DNA of 64,000 nucleotides from CBDDCX01 sp965226925 (GTDB lineage: Bacteria; Gemmatimonadota; Gemmatimonadetes; Longimicrobiales; Gaopeijiaceae): NCBI GenBank assembly GCA_965226925.1, contig CBDDEN010000010.1:496001-560000 (forward strand), in the 5' to 3' direction. The translations under genes were made by a program, and so were the position numbers. Positions within the stretch are counted from its first letter, which is position 1. Each line of letters starts with the position of its first letter. This document shows positions 17,215-26,858 of this stretch, one piece after another. The notes under the pieces were generated by a model. It had not been told where the DNA came from. It saw only the letters and a list, made by a program, of their open reading frames with translations, and made no database searches.

Positions 17215-18300
17215 TCATCGCCGCGCCCGCTCGACTTCGTCCACGAGCCTGGCGATCAACTCCTCCCCATCCGGCAACCGAGCCGCCAACTCGTCCCAAA
17301 CGCGCGGCCGCACCGCCGGTTTGAACGGGGTGAGGTCCGGCCGGGATATCTCGACGCCCGCAGCCTCCATTTGCCCCAGTGCCTCCGTCTCCATCCTGCG
17401 AGCGACCTTACTCTGGTACGCGAGCGCCTCGACCGCTGCCTCATCCACGAGTTCCCGCACGTCCACGGGGAGCGACTGATAGAACGCCTCGTTCACCAGG
17501 AAGGTGATGGGGTTGTACGTGATGGACGTGAAGCTGTAGAACTTAGCAACCTCGTAGAGCCTGCTACTGACGAACCCGATGGCGTTCGCCTCTCCGCCGT
17601 CGATCACTCCCTGCTGCAGGGCGCTGTATACCTCTCCGTAGTTCATCGGGGTGGCCTGGACGCCCAGCGCCGAATACGCCGACAGATAGGTGGGGTTTTG
17701 TAGCACGCGCAGCTTGAGCCCGCCGAGATCCTCAGGCGTCTCGATCGCCCGCCGCTTGTTGTAGACGTTGCGAAAGCCGTAGTCGAGGAAACCGAGCGAG
17801 CGGACGCCGGTCCGTTCCAGCAACCGGGCCCGCCACCAATCGCCGATAGGGCCGTTCATGACCGCGAGTCCATGGTCGCGGCGCTCGAAAAGGAACGGAA
17901 GATCGAACATCTGGCCCTCGCGGACCCACCCCGAGAGCACGGGCGTGCCGGAGATGGCCATGTGAACCGCGCCCACCTGGATTTGCTCGAAGGCGACGCG
18001 TTCTCCTCCGAGCTGGCCCGACGGGTAGATGCTCACCCTGAACTCGCCGTCGGTACGCTCGAGCATGAGGTCTCGGAAGCGTTCCGCCATCAGGTGGAGC
18101 TCGGAACCGTTCGAGAGCACGTGGGAGAGACGGACGTTCCAGGTGCCGGAGCGGGAAGAGGCGTCGGACGCCCCTCCGCAGGAGGTCGACGCTATGATGC
18201 CGCAAACGAGTGCCCCAGTCCGGGCGGCCGGGGTCAACACGCCTCGGCAGGAGCGCACCCGAGCCATCCCCGGCGCCGCTGCCCCTCGATCCCTAGGCAC
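17215..18300 (-). CDS. dctP: TRAP transporter substrate-binding lipoprotein (DctP-type)
   Basis: A 361-residue protein. The leader ends in an unusual STSCGG, suggesting a lipoprotein. Family features include FRVSIYPSGQLGGERVAFEQIQVGAVHMAIS, GFLDYGFRNVYNKRRAIETPEDLGGLKLRV, the substrate-carboxylate Arg in LRVLQNP, and GVQATPMNYGEVYSALQQGVIDGGEAN. The ligand is probably an organic or sugar acid. The GTG start at 18300 overlaps the upstream SDR stop by eight bases; an internal ATG 11 codons later is an alternative start. Confidence 0.92.
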   Translation of the reverse strand: MPRDRGAAAPGMARVRSCRGVLTPAARTGALVCGIIASTSCGGASDASSRSGTWNVRLSHVLSNGSELHLMAERFRDLMLERTDGEFRVSIYPSGQLGGERVAFEQIQVGAVHMAISGTPVLSGWVREGQMFDLPFLFERRDHGLAVMNGPIGDWWRARLLERTGVRSLGFLDYGFRNVYNKRRAIETPEDLGGLKLRVLQNPTYLSAYSALGVQATPMNYGEVYSALQQGVIDGGEANAIGFVSSRLYEVAKFYSFTSITYNPITFLVNEAFYQSLPVDVRELVDEAAVEALAYQSKVARRMETEALGQMEAAGVEISRPDLTPFKPAVRPRVWDELAARLPDGEELIARLVDEVERARR

Positions 18301-19057
18301 CCCAGATCGTCTGGCCGGCGTCGATGAACACCGAGGCGCCCGTCACCAAGCGTGCCTCCTCGTTCGACGCGAGAAACACGACGGCCCCCACCAGGTCTTC
18401 GGGTACACCGATCTCCTTGAGCGGAATGCGAGCGAGACGGCGCTCCCGGAAGTCGTCCCGAGCGATGTCCGCCCGGTTCAGGTCGGTCTCGATGAGTCCC
18501 GGCGCGATGGAGTTGACCCGGATCTTGTGGGGTGCCAGCTCCAGGGCCATCTGTTTGGTGAGCATTTCGACTCCCGCCTTGGCCACGCAGTAGTGGGTCA
18601 GGTTGGGCGCCGCCACCTTTTGTCCGGCGGAAGACACGTTGACGATAGCGCCATGCGTCCCGTCCTCGACCATTCCACGCGCTACCGCTTGGCCCACGAG
18701 GAAGTAGCCCTTCAGGTTGACGTCCAGAATGGAGTCCCACTCCTCCTCGCTGATGTCGAGGAGCGCGGTCCGCTTCAGGATTCCGGCGTTGTTGACGAGG
18801 AGGTCGATACCGCCCAGGAACTCGTGGGCCTCGCCGACGAAGCGCGCGACGTCGGAGGTGGAGTCCGTGGAGCCCTGCACGGCGACGGCACGGCGCCCCA
18901 TCTCCTCGATCTGACGCACGGCGCTGTCGGCGTCTTCGCGGCTGCTCCTGAAGTTGACGGCCACATCGGCGCCCTCCCGGGCCAGCCCGAGCGCGATACC
19001 GCGGCCGATGCTACGCGATCCGCCCGTGACGAGAACTCGCCGACCTTCTAGACGCAT
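18293..19057 (-). CDS. Short-chain dehydrogenase/reductase (first gene of the TRAP operon)
   Basis: A 254-residue classical SDR. The ATG at 19057 gives the normal start, RRVLVTGGSRSIGRGIALGLA, with the TG-x3-G-x-G cofactor motif. NNAG lies near residue 90, the catalytic Ser in NVSSAGQ, and Tyr-x3-Lys in HYCVAKAG. It ends with the usual GASVFIDAGQ strand. Overlap with dctP suggests it oxidises or reduces the compound imported by the transporter; the substrate itself is not evident. Confidence 0.9.
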   Translation of the reverse strand: MRLEGRRVLVTGGSRSIGRGIALGLAREGADVAVNFRSSREDADSAVRQIEEMGRRAVAVQGSTDSTSDVARFVGEAHEFLGGIDLLVNNAGILKRTALLDISEEEWDSILDVNLKGYFLVGQAVARGMVEDGTHGAIVNVSSAGQKVAAPNLTHYCVAKAGVEMLTKQMALELAPHKIRVNSIAPGLIETDLNRADIARDDFRERRLARIPLKEIGVPEDLVGAVVFLASNEEARLVTGASVFIDAGQTIWGA

Positions 19058-19209
19058 GGGAAATCCGGGGTTCAGGCTGCAAGAGAGTCCGAACGGACAG
19101 AGTTGGGAATTAGGCTCGAAGATGCAACGGCGCCCGGCCCACCATACTTCTCCCGTCGCGGATGACGGTGTCGGGTTTGCTCCGTCCAACCTCCCTCACG
19201 GAGAGATCC

Positions 19210-20838
19210 ATGGGTTCCTCGCTTCGGTCCCTACTACGATCCCCAGTTCGCTCCTCGCTGGCTTGCTGCGTGGTCACCCTGACGCCACTCGCCGCCGCAC
19301 CGGAGTCCGCGATCGCCCAGTCGTTTCCTTCGGACGACCCGGTGATCCAGGCGATCTGGGAAGAAGGGACCGCGCGCTCACAGATCTACGAGGTGGGACA
19401 GGTCATGATGGACTCCATCGGCCCGCGTCTCACGGGATCCCCCGCGATGACCCGTGCCAACGACTGGGCGGTGGCCAAGTACTCGGAGTGGGGCCTGGAT
19501 GCCCGCAAGGAACAGTACGGTACCTGGCGAAGCTGGGAGCGAGGCGTCAGCCACATCGACCTGATCTCGCCCCGCGTCCGGTCGCTGGAGGGCATGGCGG
19601 CAGCGTGGAGTCCGGCCATCGACAGGCCCGTCGAAGCGGGTGTCGTGATCCTTACCGACGGCGGAAGCCCCGAGGGGTTCCAGGCGTGGCTCCCGGACGT
19701 GCGGGGCAAGTTCGTCCTCGTCTCCCGCCCGGAGGCGAGCTGCCGCCCACGAGACAACCTGGAGTGGTTCGCCCGACCCGGGACGCTCGAGCGCGTGACC
19801 GAGGAGCGCGACGCGGCGGTCGAGGCCTGGCGCGAGCGCGAGGTCAACACCTGCGTCGACCGGCGGGAGCTGCCCGAAGCGCTCGATGCGGCTGGCGCCG
19901 CGGGCGTCATCCGGTCCCAGTGGTCCGAAGGTTGGGGCGTGAACAAGATCTTCGGCACACGGTCGGAGCGGGCGCCGGTGCTCGACCTGAGTTGCGAGGC
20001 TTACGGGCTCGTGTACCGCCTCGCGGAGAACGGGCAGGAGCCCGTGCTGCGTGTTGACGCCCAGGCTCGCTTCCTGGGCGAGGTCCCGGTCTACAACGCC
20101 ATCGCCCGCATCCCCGGTATCGCTCAGCCCGAAGAGTACGTGATCCTGGGCGGCCACTACGACTCCTGGGACGGCGGCTCGGGTACCCTGGACAACGGTA
20201 CCGGAGCCATCGTCATCCTGGAGGCGATGCGCATTTTGCACGCCGTGGTTCCTCGTCCACGCCGGACCATCATCGGCGCCCTCTGGAACGGCGAAGAGCA
20301 GGGACTGAACGGCTCACGCGCGTTCGTGGAGGACCATCCCGACATCCTCGCCAAGACCCACACCGTGTTCAATTCTGACCACGGGACCGGCCCCGTGACG
20401 TTCATTCCCATGCAGGGTTTCGCCGCCGCGGCCGGCTACTTCGGCGACTGGCTCTCTCGAGTGCCCAACGAGTTCTCGGACCAGGTCACGCTCGCGATCC
20501 CCGGGACTCCCGACTCCGGCGGGAGCGATCACGCCGCCTTCCTGTGCTCCGGTGTGCCTGCGTTCAGCTTCAGCGTGGGTGCCGGCAGGGGTGAGCACCT
20601 GCCGATGGGGACGAACCGCTGGGACACGATGCTCTACACGTGGCACACCAATCGGGACACGTTCGACAAGATCATATGGGACGACCTGCGGGACGACGCG
20701 GTGATGACGGCCATGCTGGTCTATCTCGCCTCGGAGGACCCGGAGAGCATGCCGCGGGATCGTCGGGTCATGCCGGAGGGGGCGGAGTGGCCGGAGTGTC
20801 AGTCGCCGGCGAGGAGCTCGGCGGAGAGCACGAGGTAG
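19210..20838 (+). CDS. M28-family zinc metallopeptidase, secreted
   Basis: A 542-residue protein with a signal peptide ending ESAIAQS. The ATG at 19210 is preceded by GGAGAG. A protease-associated-like insert spans about residues 130-290. The peptidase domain has GGHYDSWDGGSGTLDNGTGA (His and Asp ligands), NGEEQGLNGS (catalytic Glu and ligand Glu) and GGSDHAAF (His ligand), so the active site appears intact. It probably removes amino acids from peptides outside the cytoplasm. It is transcribed divergently from the SDR/TRAP operon, with a shared 150-bp intergenic region. Confidence 0.88.
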   Translation: MGSSLRSLLRSPVRSSLACCVVTLTPLAAAPESAIAQSFPSDDPVIQAIWEEGTARSQIYEVGQVMMDSIGPRLTGSPAMTRANDWAVAKYSEWGLDARKEQYGTWRSWERGVSHIDLISPRVRSLEGMAAAWSPAIDRPVEAGVVILTDGGSPEGFQAWLPDVRGKFVLVSRPEASCRPRDNLEWFARPGTLERVTEERDAAVEAWREREVNTCVDRRELPEALDAAGAAGVIRSQWSEGWGVNKIFGTRSERAPVLDLSCEAYGLVYRLAENGQEPVLRVDAQARFLGEVPVYNAIARIPGIAQPEEYVILGGHYDSWDGGSGTLDNGTGAIVILEAMRILHAVVPRPRRTIIGALWNGEEQGLNGSRAFVEDHPDILAKTHTVFNSDHGTGPVTFIPMQGFAAAAGYFGDWLSRVPNEFSDQVTLAIPGTPDSGGSDHAAFLCSGVPAFSFSVGAGRGEHLPMGTNRWDTMLYTWHTNRDTFDKIIWDDLRDDAVMTAMLVYLASEDPESMPRDRRVMPEGAEWPECQSPARSSAESTR

Positions 20839-21031
20839 CGTCATACGTAGGATCGTGATGTGACTATACGTGCACAGCGCTCGCGCTAGTTGCCGGCTCT
20901 GGAGGGTGCGGCTTGAGACGACCCACGAGTGAAAACCGACGCCGCCCTTTACCGTTGACCCAACCGCCTGGATCGGTGACGTTCCGGTTGACGGAAGCCG
21001 ATCTTAAAGCGATCCCGAGAGGTCCCATCTC

Positions 21032-23257
21032 GTGAGCACGTCGATGTCAGCCTCACTCCGTGGAACTCTCTCCAGCATCCCCGCCTTTGTCGCCGTCCTC
21101 TCCCTCCTCATCGCCACCGTACCCTCCCTATCTGCCCAGGAGAGCAAAGTCACCTACCACGCCCAGGCGGTCAGCGTGGCTCGGGGGCCGACTATCGACG
21201 GCTCGTTGGACGATGCCGTGTGGGCCCAGGCCGCGCTCATCGACGAGTTCGTGCAGCAGGAGCCCGACGAGGGAGCGCCGGCCACGGAGCGCACCGAGGT
21301 CCGCCTCATGTACGACGAGAGCAACCTCTACGTGGGGGTACGGGCCTTCGACTCCGATCCGAGCGGGATCATCGCCAGCGAAATGCGGCGTGACTCCCCT
21401 CGCATTCTGGACGAGGACAACTTCCAGATCATCCTCGACACGTTCGAGGACTCGCGTTCGGGTTACATGTTCGTGACGAGCCCCTTGGGCGCGAAGCTGG
21501 AGCAGCAGGTGTTCGAAGAGGGAGAAGGTCGGACGTCCGGTCTCTCGTCCAACCTCAACCGCGACTGGAACGGGGTCTGGCACGTCTCGACCCGACAGAC
21601 CGAGGACGGTTGGACGGCCGAGATCGCCATCCCCCTGGTCACGCTACGTTTTCCGGCCAACGAGGAGCAGAGCTGGGGCATCAACTTCATGCGCAACATC
21701 CGGCGCAAGAACGAGCAGGTGTTCTGGGCGCCGATCCCGAAGGCCTACACCCTGACGCGCGTCAGCTTGGCGGGCAGCATCAGGGGCCTGCGGTCGTTGA
21801 ACAGGGGCCTAGATCTGCGGATCAAGCCGTTCGCGGTCGGTGGTGGGCGGCGGCGGTCGGAAGACGGAGTCGTCGACAACTCCAGCACGGGTGACGTGGG
21901 CCTCGACGTGAAGTACGGCGTGACCGCGGGGCTCAATCTGGACCTTACCGTCAACACCGACTTCGCTCAGGCGGAGGTAGACGACGAGCAGATCAACCTC
22001 ACCCGGTTCGCCCTGTTCCTTCCCGAGAAGCGCGAGTTCTTCCTCGAGAACTCCGGGCAGTTCAACGTCGGCACCACGAACACGTTCCAGCGCATCGCCG
22101 ACCTGTTCTTCAGCCGGCGCATCGGGTTGTCGAGCACGGGGGACGCCATCCCCATCCTCGGTGGAGCGCGGCTGACGGGAAAGATGGGTCGTAACAACGT
22201 CGCGGTCATGGATATCCAGACGGACGATGCGTTCGGCGTATCGGGGGACAACTTCCTGGTAGCCCGCTACAGCCGCGACATCCTGACCCGCTCCAAGGTC
22301 GGCGCCGTCGTCATCAACAAAGAAGCGACGAGCGGCGACCATTACAATCGGACCTTCGGAGCGGACTTCGTTCTGGCCCCACATGCCAACCTGGCGATGA
22401 ACGGGTTCATAGCGAAAACCTCCTCGCCGGGAGTGTCGGACCAGGACATGGGCGGACACTTCCGCGCGGAGTGGCTCGATCAGTCATACAAAGCCCACCT
22501 CGAGTACTCGGACCTCCAGGAGAACTTCAATCCGGAAGTCGGCTTCGTACCAAGGCTCGGCATTCGAACGACCAGGGTCCACGTCGAATACAATCCCAGG
22601 CCGGGACGTTGGGGCATCCGCGTGCTGGAGCCGATGGTCAACCTCACGTACACGACGGACCAGAACAACCGCATGCTGTCGCGGCGGATCCACAACATGA
22701 TCGGGGTCCGCATGAACAACGGGGCCTACCTGATCATCTGGTACAATGACTTCTTCGAGCGCCTCGACGAGCCGTTCGCGCTCCGCCCCGACGTCGTTGT
22801 AGCGGCGGGCGATTACACGTTCGGCGAGTGGCAGTTCCGGCTCACCAGCGACCCCTCACGCCGGCTCTATTCGAGCGTCCAGTACCAGCCCCAGACCTTC
22901 TTCGACGGCGACCGCACGGACGTGAGCCTGACCCTCGGCCTGCGCGTGACCGACCGGTTGTCGACGGAGGGCAAGTATTCGAGGAACGACGTCAACCTTC
23001 CGGCGGGCGACTTTGTGGCGGAGCTGGGATCGATCCGCGTGGACTTCGCGCTCTCGCCCAAGATGACGCTGCGGACGCTCACCCAGTACAACTCCCTGAC
23101 CGAGCAGTGGAGCACGAGCGCGCGCTTCAACTACATCTATCGCCCCGGGAGCGACATCTACCTGGTCTTCGACGAAGTCCGGCGCGATGCATCGGGCCTT
23201 ACGGAGATCCGGGACCGCCAGGTGCTGTTGAAGTTCACCTACCTGCTGTCGCGGTAG
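21032..23257 (+). CDS. DUF5916 outer-membrane protein with CBM9-like N-terminal domain
   Basis: A 741-residue protein. After a signal peptide (AVLSLLIATVPSLSAQ) comes a CBM9-like module (TIDGSLDDAVWAQAALIDEF, VRLMYDESNLYVGVRAFD). The DUF5916 region follows (INFMRNIRRKNEQVFWAPIP, NTDFAQAEVDDEQINLTRFALFLPEKREFFLE). The C-terminal half is an amphipathic barrel ending LLKFTYLLSR. The family is common in Gemmatimonadota and Bacteroidota, is presumed to sit in the outer membrane, and has no established activity. Two truncated relatives are found at 52.5-53.1 and 62.3-63.3 kb. Confidence 0.88.
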   Translation: MSTSMSASLRGTLSSIPAFVAVLSLLIATVPSLSAQESKVTYHAQAVSVARGPTIDGSLDDAVWAQAALIDEFVQQEPDEGAPATERTEVRLMYDESNLYVGVRAFDSDPSGIIASEMRRDSPRILDEDNFQIILDTFEDSRSGYMFVTSPLGAKLEQQVFEEGEGRTSGLSSNLNRDWNGVWHVSTRQTEDGWTAEIAIPLVTLRFPANEEQSWGINFMRNIRRKNEQVFWAPIPKAYTLTRVSLAGSIRGLRSLNRGLDLRIKPFAVGGGRRRSEDGVVDNSSTGDVGLDVKYGVTAGLNLDLTVNTDFAQAEVDDEQINLTRFALFLPEKREFFLENSGQFNVGTTNTFQRIADLFFSRRIGLSSTGDAIPILGGARLTGKMGRNNVAVMDIQTDDAFGVSGDNFLVARYSRDILTRSKVGAVVINKEATSGDHYNRTFGADFVLAPHANLAMNGFIAKTSSPGVSDQDMGGHFRAEWLDQSYKAHLEYSDLQENFNPEVGFVPRLGIRTTRVHVEYNPRPGRWGIRVLEPMVNLTYTTDQNNRMLSRRIHNMIGVRMNNGAYLIIWYNDFFERLDEPFALRPDVVVAAGDYTFGEWQFRLTSDPSRRLYSSVQYQPQTFFDGDRTDVSLTLGLRVTDRLSTEGKYSRNDVNLPAGDFVAELGSIRVDFALSPKMTLRTLTQYNSLTEQWSTSARFNYIYRPGSDIYLVFDEVRRDASGLTEIRDRQVLLKFTYLLSR

Positions 23258-23267
23258 AACGAACTCG

Positions 23268-24108
23268 ATGGGCCCGGACCGCGGTGTAGGGGGAGCAAGG
23301 CTCCACCGGACGTGGGCGTCAGGGCTCGGAGCCACCGGGCTCGCCGTCGTTGCCTTTGCGCTCCCCGTTGCGGCACAGGCGGCGCGATTGGCCCAAGCGG
23401 CGCGAGCGGCGCGAGCTCAAGAAACGGCACAACAGGAGCGACAGGTGATCCTCATCACGGGCTCCACAGGCGGTCTGGGTCGGGAGTTGGCCAGCCGGCT
23501 CGCCGCCACTGGCGCGCATATCATCATACACGGCCGAACCCGCGAGCGGGGTCAGGCGCTGGTCGACGAGATCGAGAAGGACGGGGTAGGTAGCGCCCGC
23601 TTCTATCCCGCAGATCTCGGATCCTACACCGAGGTGCGTGCCCTCGCCGAGGCGATCCAGCGCGACTACGACCGGCTCGACGTTCTCATCAACAACGCCG
23701 GTATTTGGCTCGCAGGCGGCGACCGTCCGGTGAGCGCCGACGGACACGAGCTGCACTTGCAGGTGAACTACCTCTCGGGGTACCTGCTCACCCGGCTACT
23801 GCTGCCGCTGATTGTGGACAGCGCGCCTTCACGTATCGTGAACGTCGCGTCCGCTGCCCAACGAGCCATCGAGCAGCCTGCACCCGGCCACCTACATGGA
23901 CACGGACATGGTAGTGGAGCGGGGACTCAGGCCGAGAAGCACCGTGGGCGAAGGCGCGGAGGCCGTCCTCCAGCTCGTCACTTTGCAGGGCCTCGAGAGC
24001 GGCCAGTACTTCAGGGGTCTGCAGCCGGCCCGGGCACACGATCAGGCCTACGACCTCGAAGCCCGAGCGAGGCTGCGCCGGCTGAGCGAGAGCCTGACCA
24101 AACCGTAA
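23268..24108 (+). pseudogene. Short-chain dehydrogenase (retinol-dehydrogenase-like) with internal deletion
   Basis: The N-terminal part has a signal-like leader and then a normal SDR start (VILITGSTGGLGRELASRLA, NNAGIWLAGG, VNVASAAQRAIE). At about 23873 the sequence jumps to LHPATYMDTDMVVERGLRP in another frame, the usual late part of these enzymes, and that frame ends at 24108. The missing segment would contain the catalytic Tyr-x3-Lys, so the enzyme cannot work. The first frame runs on without similarity to 24128. Confidence 0.78.
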
Positions 24109-24239
24109 GGACGGCCCGTCCCGCGTGAGAGGCAAAGCAGCCCGCGACCCTTGTTGCGAGCCACATCGATCCGCCCCAATCTAAGCTGCACGGTCCGCAC
24201 TTCGATCGCGGCCGCGATGGCCACGACGATCCCCGCCAA

Positions 24240-24299
24240 GCGCAGTACGACCCGGGCAACCTGTTCCGGCTGAACGCGAACATCGAACCGACGGCCTGA
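24240..24299 (+). pseudogene. C-terminal remnant of a BBE-type FAD oxidoreductase
   Basis: The frame reads QYDPGNLFRLNANIEPTA and stops at 24297-24299. This is the hallmark C-terminus of berberine-bridge FAD-linked oxidoreductases (YDP-x-NLFR-x-N-x-NI). No upstream part of the enzyme is recognisable, so it is a relic. It lies directly before the ribosome-binding site of the FAH-family gene. Confidence 0.6.
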
Positions 24300-24311
24300 A
24301 GGAGAAGACCG

Positions 24312-25553
24312 ATGCGTAGCGAGACGCGACCCCCCGAGATGCGACCCACCGAAATGCGACCCGCGCGGATGCGACTCATGCCGACGCGACTCAGGTGGGT
24401 CCGGACCACCTTGCTTGGTGCCCTGTTCATCCCGCTCGTCGGGGGCGTGGGGGCGCTGGCGGCCCAGGGTGACCCGGCACGCACCAGTGCCGAGCCGTTC
24501 AAGGTCGGCACGTTCGAGATCGACGGTGCCGCCCAGGTGGGGATCGTCTTGCGTGACCAGCTGATCGTCGATCTCGACGCGGCCAACGCCGCGCTCCAAC
24601 GGGATCCGTCGTATCCCAAGATCCCGATGCCGGACGACATGGTGGAGCTGATCAGCAGATACGAGTACGGCCTGCAGGCGCGGTTGTACGAGATCGTCAA
24701 TGATCTGGTCGCCGACAATCGCCTGGCGATGGGGTCTCGCCCCGACTTCATGCACGATGTCGAGGACGTGCGGACGCTTCCGCCCATCCTGTATCCGGGA
24801 AAGATCCTCAACGCTGCGGTCAACTTCTACAGCCACGTCGAAGAAACCGGTACGCCGGATGAGCGAGCGGCTGCGCGAAGGGAGCGGCGTGAGAACCGTG
24901 GTGTGCCGTACCTCTTCATGAAGCCGACCCGGGGGGCCGTCATCGGCAACGGCGACGAGGTGGTGATCCCGTATGGTCGCGACCGCACCGACTGGGAGGT
25001 CGAGCTGGCGACCGTGATCGGCCGCGCGGCCAAGTACGTGAGTGCCACGGAGGCGCAGGACTACATTTTCGGCTACATGGTCTCCCTGGACATCTCAGAC
25101 CGCGGGGGCCGCCCGCCGGGCGGGAATCCCCTGCGATCGGATTGGTTCGTAGGAAAAGGCCACGACACGTTCGCGCCGATGGGCCCGTGGATCGTTCCGA
25201 AGGAGTTCTACGGTGACCCGATGCAGAACCTGAGGCAGACGCTCAGCGTGGGCGGTACGCAGATGCAGGAGGCGACCGCGGGTGACATGATTCACACCCT
25301 CTACGAGCTGATCGAGTACGCGTCGTCGATCGTCACGCTCTTTCCGGGCGACGTGATCAACAACGGGACGTCCGGCGGTGTGGGCATGGGCACCGCGGTG
25401 CGCGGCGAACAGCGCTACCTCCAGCCCGGAGAGGAGATCGTCGCGACGATCGACGGAATCGGTACCTTGCGCTTGCCCGTGGTGGCGGAGGCGGAGCCGC
25501 CTGAAGGTACCGGCGCACGCTTGCCCCCGGTCCGTACCTACAGGAGGAACTAG
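24312..25553 (+). CDS. Fumarylacetoacetate-hydrolase-family protein with signal peptide
   Basis: A 413-residue protein. The first 27 residues are a repetitive Arg/Met-rich stretch, followed by a signal-type helix (TTLLGALFIPLVGGVGALAAQ), unusual for this mostly cytoplasmic family. The catalytic domain follows the FAH pattern: LYPGKILNAAVNFYSHVEE, FMKPTRGAVIGNGDEVVIP, DWEVELATVIGR with the metal-binding Glu residues, GYMVSLDISDRGG, KGHDTFAPMGPWIV and GDVINNGTSGGVGMG. Typical substrates are acylpyruvates or 2-oxo-3-deoxy sugar acids; here it would act in the periplasm. AAGGAGAAG precedes the ATG at 24312. Confidence 0.85.
   Translation: MRSETRPPEMRPTEMRPARMRLMPTRLRWVRTTLLGALFIPLVGGVGALAAQGDPARTSAEPFKVGTFEIDGAAQVGIVLRDQLIVDLDAANAALQRDPSYPKIPMPDDMVELISRYEYGLQARLYEIVNDLVADNRLAMGSRPDFMHDVEDVRTLPPILYPGKILNAAVNFYSHVEETGTPDERAAARRERRENRGVPYLFMKPTRGAVIGNGDEVVIPYGRDRTDWEVELATVIGRAAKYVSATEAQDYIFGYMVSLDISDRGGRPPGGNPLRSDWFVGKGHDTFAPMGPWIVPKEFYGDPMQNLRQTLSVGGTQMQEATAGDMIHTLYELIEYASSIVTLFPGDVINNGTSGGVGMGTAVRGEQRYLQPGEEIVATIDGIGTLRLPVVAEAEPPEGTGARLPPVRTYRRN
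24321..24395 (+). repeat. Five tandem 15-bp repeats in the N-terminal coding region of the FAH-family gene
   Basis: Units such as GAGATGCGACCCACC and GAAATGCGACCCGCG recur with exact 15-bp spacing five times. They encode five-residue units (ETRPP, EMRPT, EMRPA, RMRLM, PTRLR) in the positively charged region before the signal helix. Confidence 0.8.
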
Positions 25554-25563
25554 CCCGCTTCGC

Positions 25564-26841
25564 CTAGCCCTCTGGTGCGACGGGATACGGGTCGGTCAGC
25601 CGCAACTCCGGACGCATCTCGAGGAACGCGCCGACCTTATCGTCTCGGCCGAGTGCGGTCGGGATGAAGGCCAACGCCTGCTCGAGTCGCTCGTCGGATG
25701 CAGCACAGCTTAGTCGTAGGAAACCCGCTCCGGCGTCGCCGAAACACTCGCCGCCCAGACAGGCCACCCCGAAGTCGTCGTCGGCCCCCTCCAACAGGTA
25801 CAGGGCCAGTCCGTGGCTGGTGATGCCAAGCCGGTTACAGACCGCGGCCACATTCGGGAAGACGTAGAACGTGGCACGGGGTTCGAGCGAGTGGAATCCG
25901 TCGATCCGGTTGAGACCCTCCGTCAACAAGCCGACCTTGGCGCGGAACTTCTCCATGGTGGCGTCCCGCTCCGCGGCGTCGTGCTCGAGCGCCGCCTTGC
26001 CGGCCAACTGCACGAAGGGAGGCGTACACGAGAGCGTCGTGTTGATCATCGTGCCCATGCGCTCGGCCGTGGTCGGGGACGACACGGCGAAGCCGAGGCG
26101 CCACCCGCCCATGCTGTACGACTTGCTGAACGTGTACGCGGCCACGCCGTGATCCAGCATGTCGGGCTGAGCCATCAGCGAATGGTGCCGACCCTTCCAG
26201 ACCATGTGGCAGTAGGGCTCGTCGCTGAACACCGCGATCTGCTCTGGGCGGATGAGGTCGGCGATGGCTTTCAGGTCCCCCTCGGTAGCCACCCCACCCG
26301 TCGGATTGTGCGGCGAGTTGAGAAAGATGCCCTTCGGGGACGGATCGTCGGCAAGAAAGCGCTCGATGTCGGCCACATCGGGACGGAAGGCGTTCGCCTG
26401 CCTCAGTGGCGCGAAAACGGGCCGTGCCCCGCGCCGTAGGATATTCGGCACGTACGTCGGGAAGTACGGGCTGAAGACGAGAACCCCGTCCCCCGGGTTC
26501 AGAAACGCCTCGCAAAAGAACTGCTCGAAGACCTTCGCGCCCGAGCCCACCACCACGTTCTCGCTCTCGGCCGGGATGCCGAACTGCTCACGGGCGTAGC
26601 GGGCGGCGGTTTCCCGAAGTTCGGGCAGGCCGGGCGAGGCACAGTATCGGGAGTGGTTGCCCTCGATCGCCTCGATGCCGGCGGCCTTGGCCGCGGGCGA
26701 GGTGTTGAAGGGGCTGTCACCGATCTCCAACTCGACCACGTCCTTACCTGACGCCTGCAGCTTCTTGGCGATGGCGAGTACGGTGAACGCCGTCTCGGCG
26801 GTCAGCGACTTCGCGAACTGGCTGAGCTCTACGGGAGTCAT
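25564..26841 (-). CDS. Class I/II PLP-dependent aminotransferase
   Basis: A 425-residue fold-type I enzyme. Signatures: VELEIGDSPFNTSPAAK and GNHSRYCASPGLPELRETAARY at the N-terminus, NSPHNPTGGVA, FSDEPYCHMVW, and the PLP Lys in TFSKSYSMGGWRLGFAVS. The C-terminal Arg that binds the substrate carboxylate is in FLRLSCAASDERL. It is probably an aspartate- or alanine-type transaminase. A lipoprotein gene lies just upstream on the same strand, with a gap of only about 15 bp. Confidence 0.88.
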   Translation of the reverse strand: MTPVELSQFAKSLTAETAFTVLAIAKKLQASGKDVVELEIGDSPFNTSPAAKAAGIEAIEGNHSRYCASPGLPELRETAARYAREQFGIPAESENVVVGSGAKVFEQFFCEAFLNPGDGVLVFSPYFPTYVPNILRRGARPVFAPLRQANAFRPDVADIERFLADDPSPKGIFLNSPHNPTGGVATEGDLKAIADLIRPEQIAVFSDEPYCHMVWKGRHHSLMAQPDMLDHGVAAYTFSKSYSMGGWRLGFAVSSPTTAERMGTMINTTLSCTPPFVQLAGKAALEHDAAERDATMEKFRAKVGLLTEGLNRIDGFHSLEPRATFYVFPNVAAVCNRLGITSHGLALYLLEGADDDFGVACLGGECFGDAGAGFLRLSCAASDERLEQALAFIPTALGRDDKVGAFLEMRPELRLTDPYPVAPEG

Positions 26842-26858
26842 GGGCGGGGTTGCCTAGC

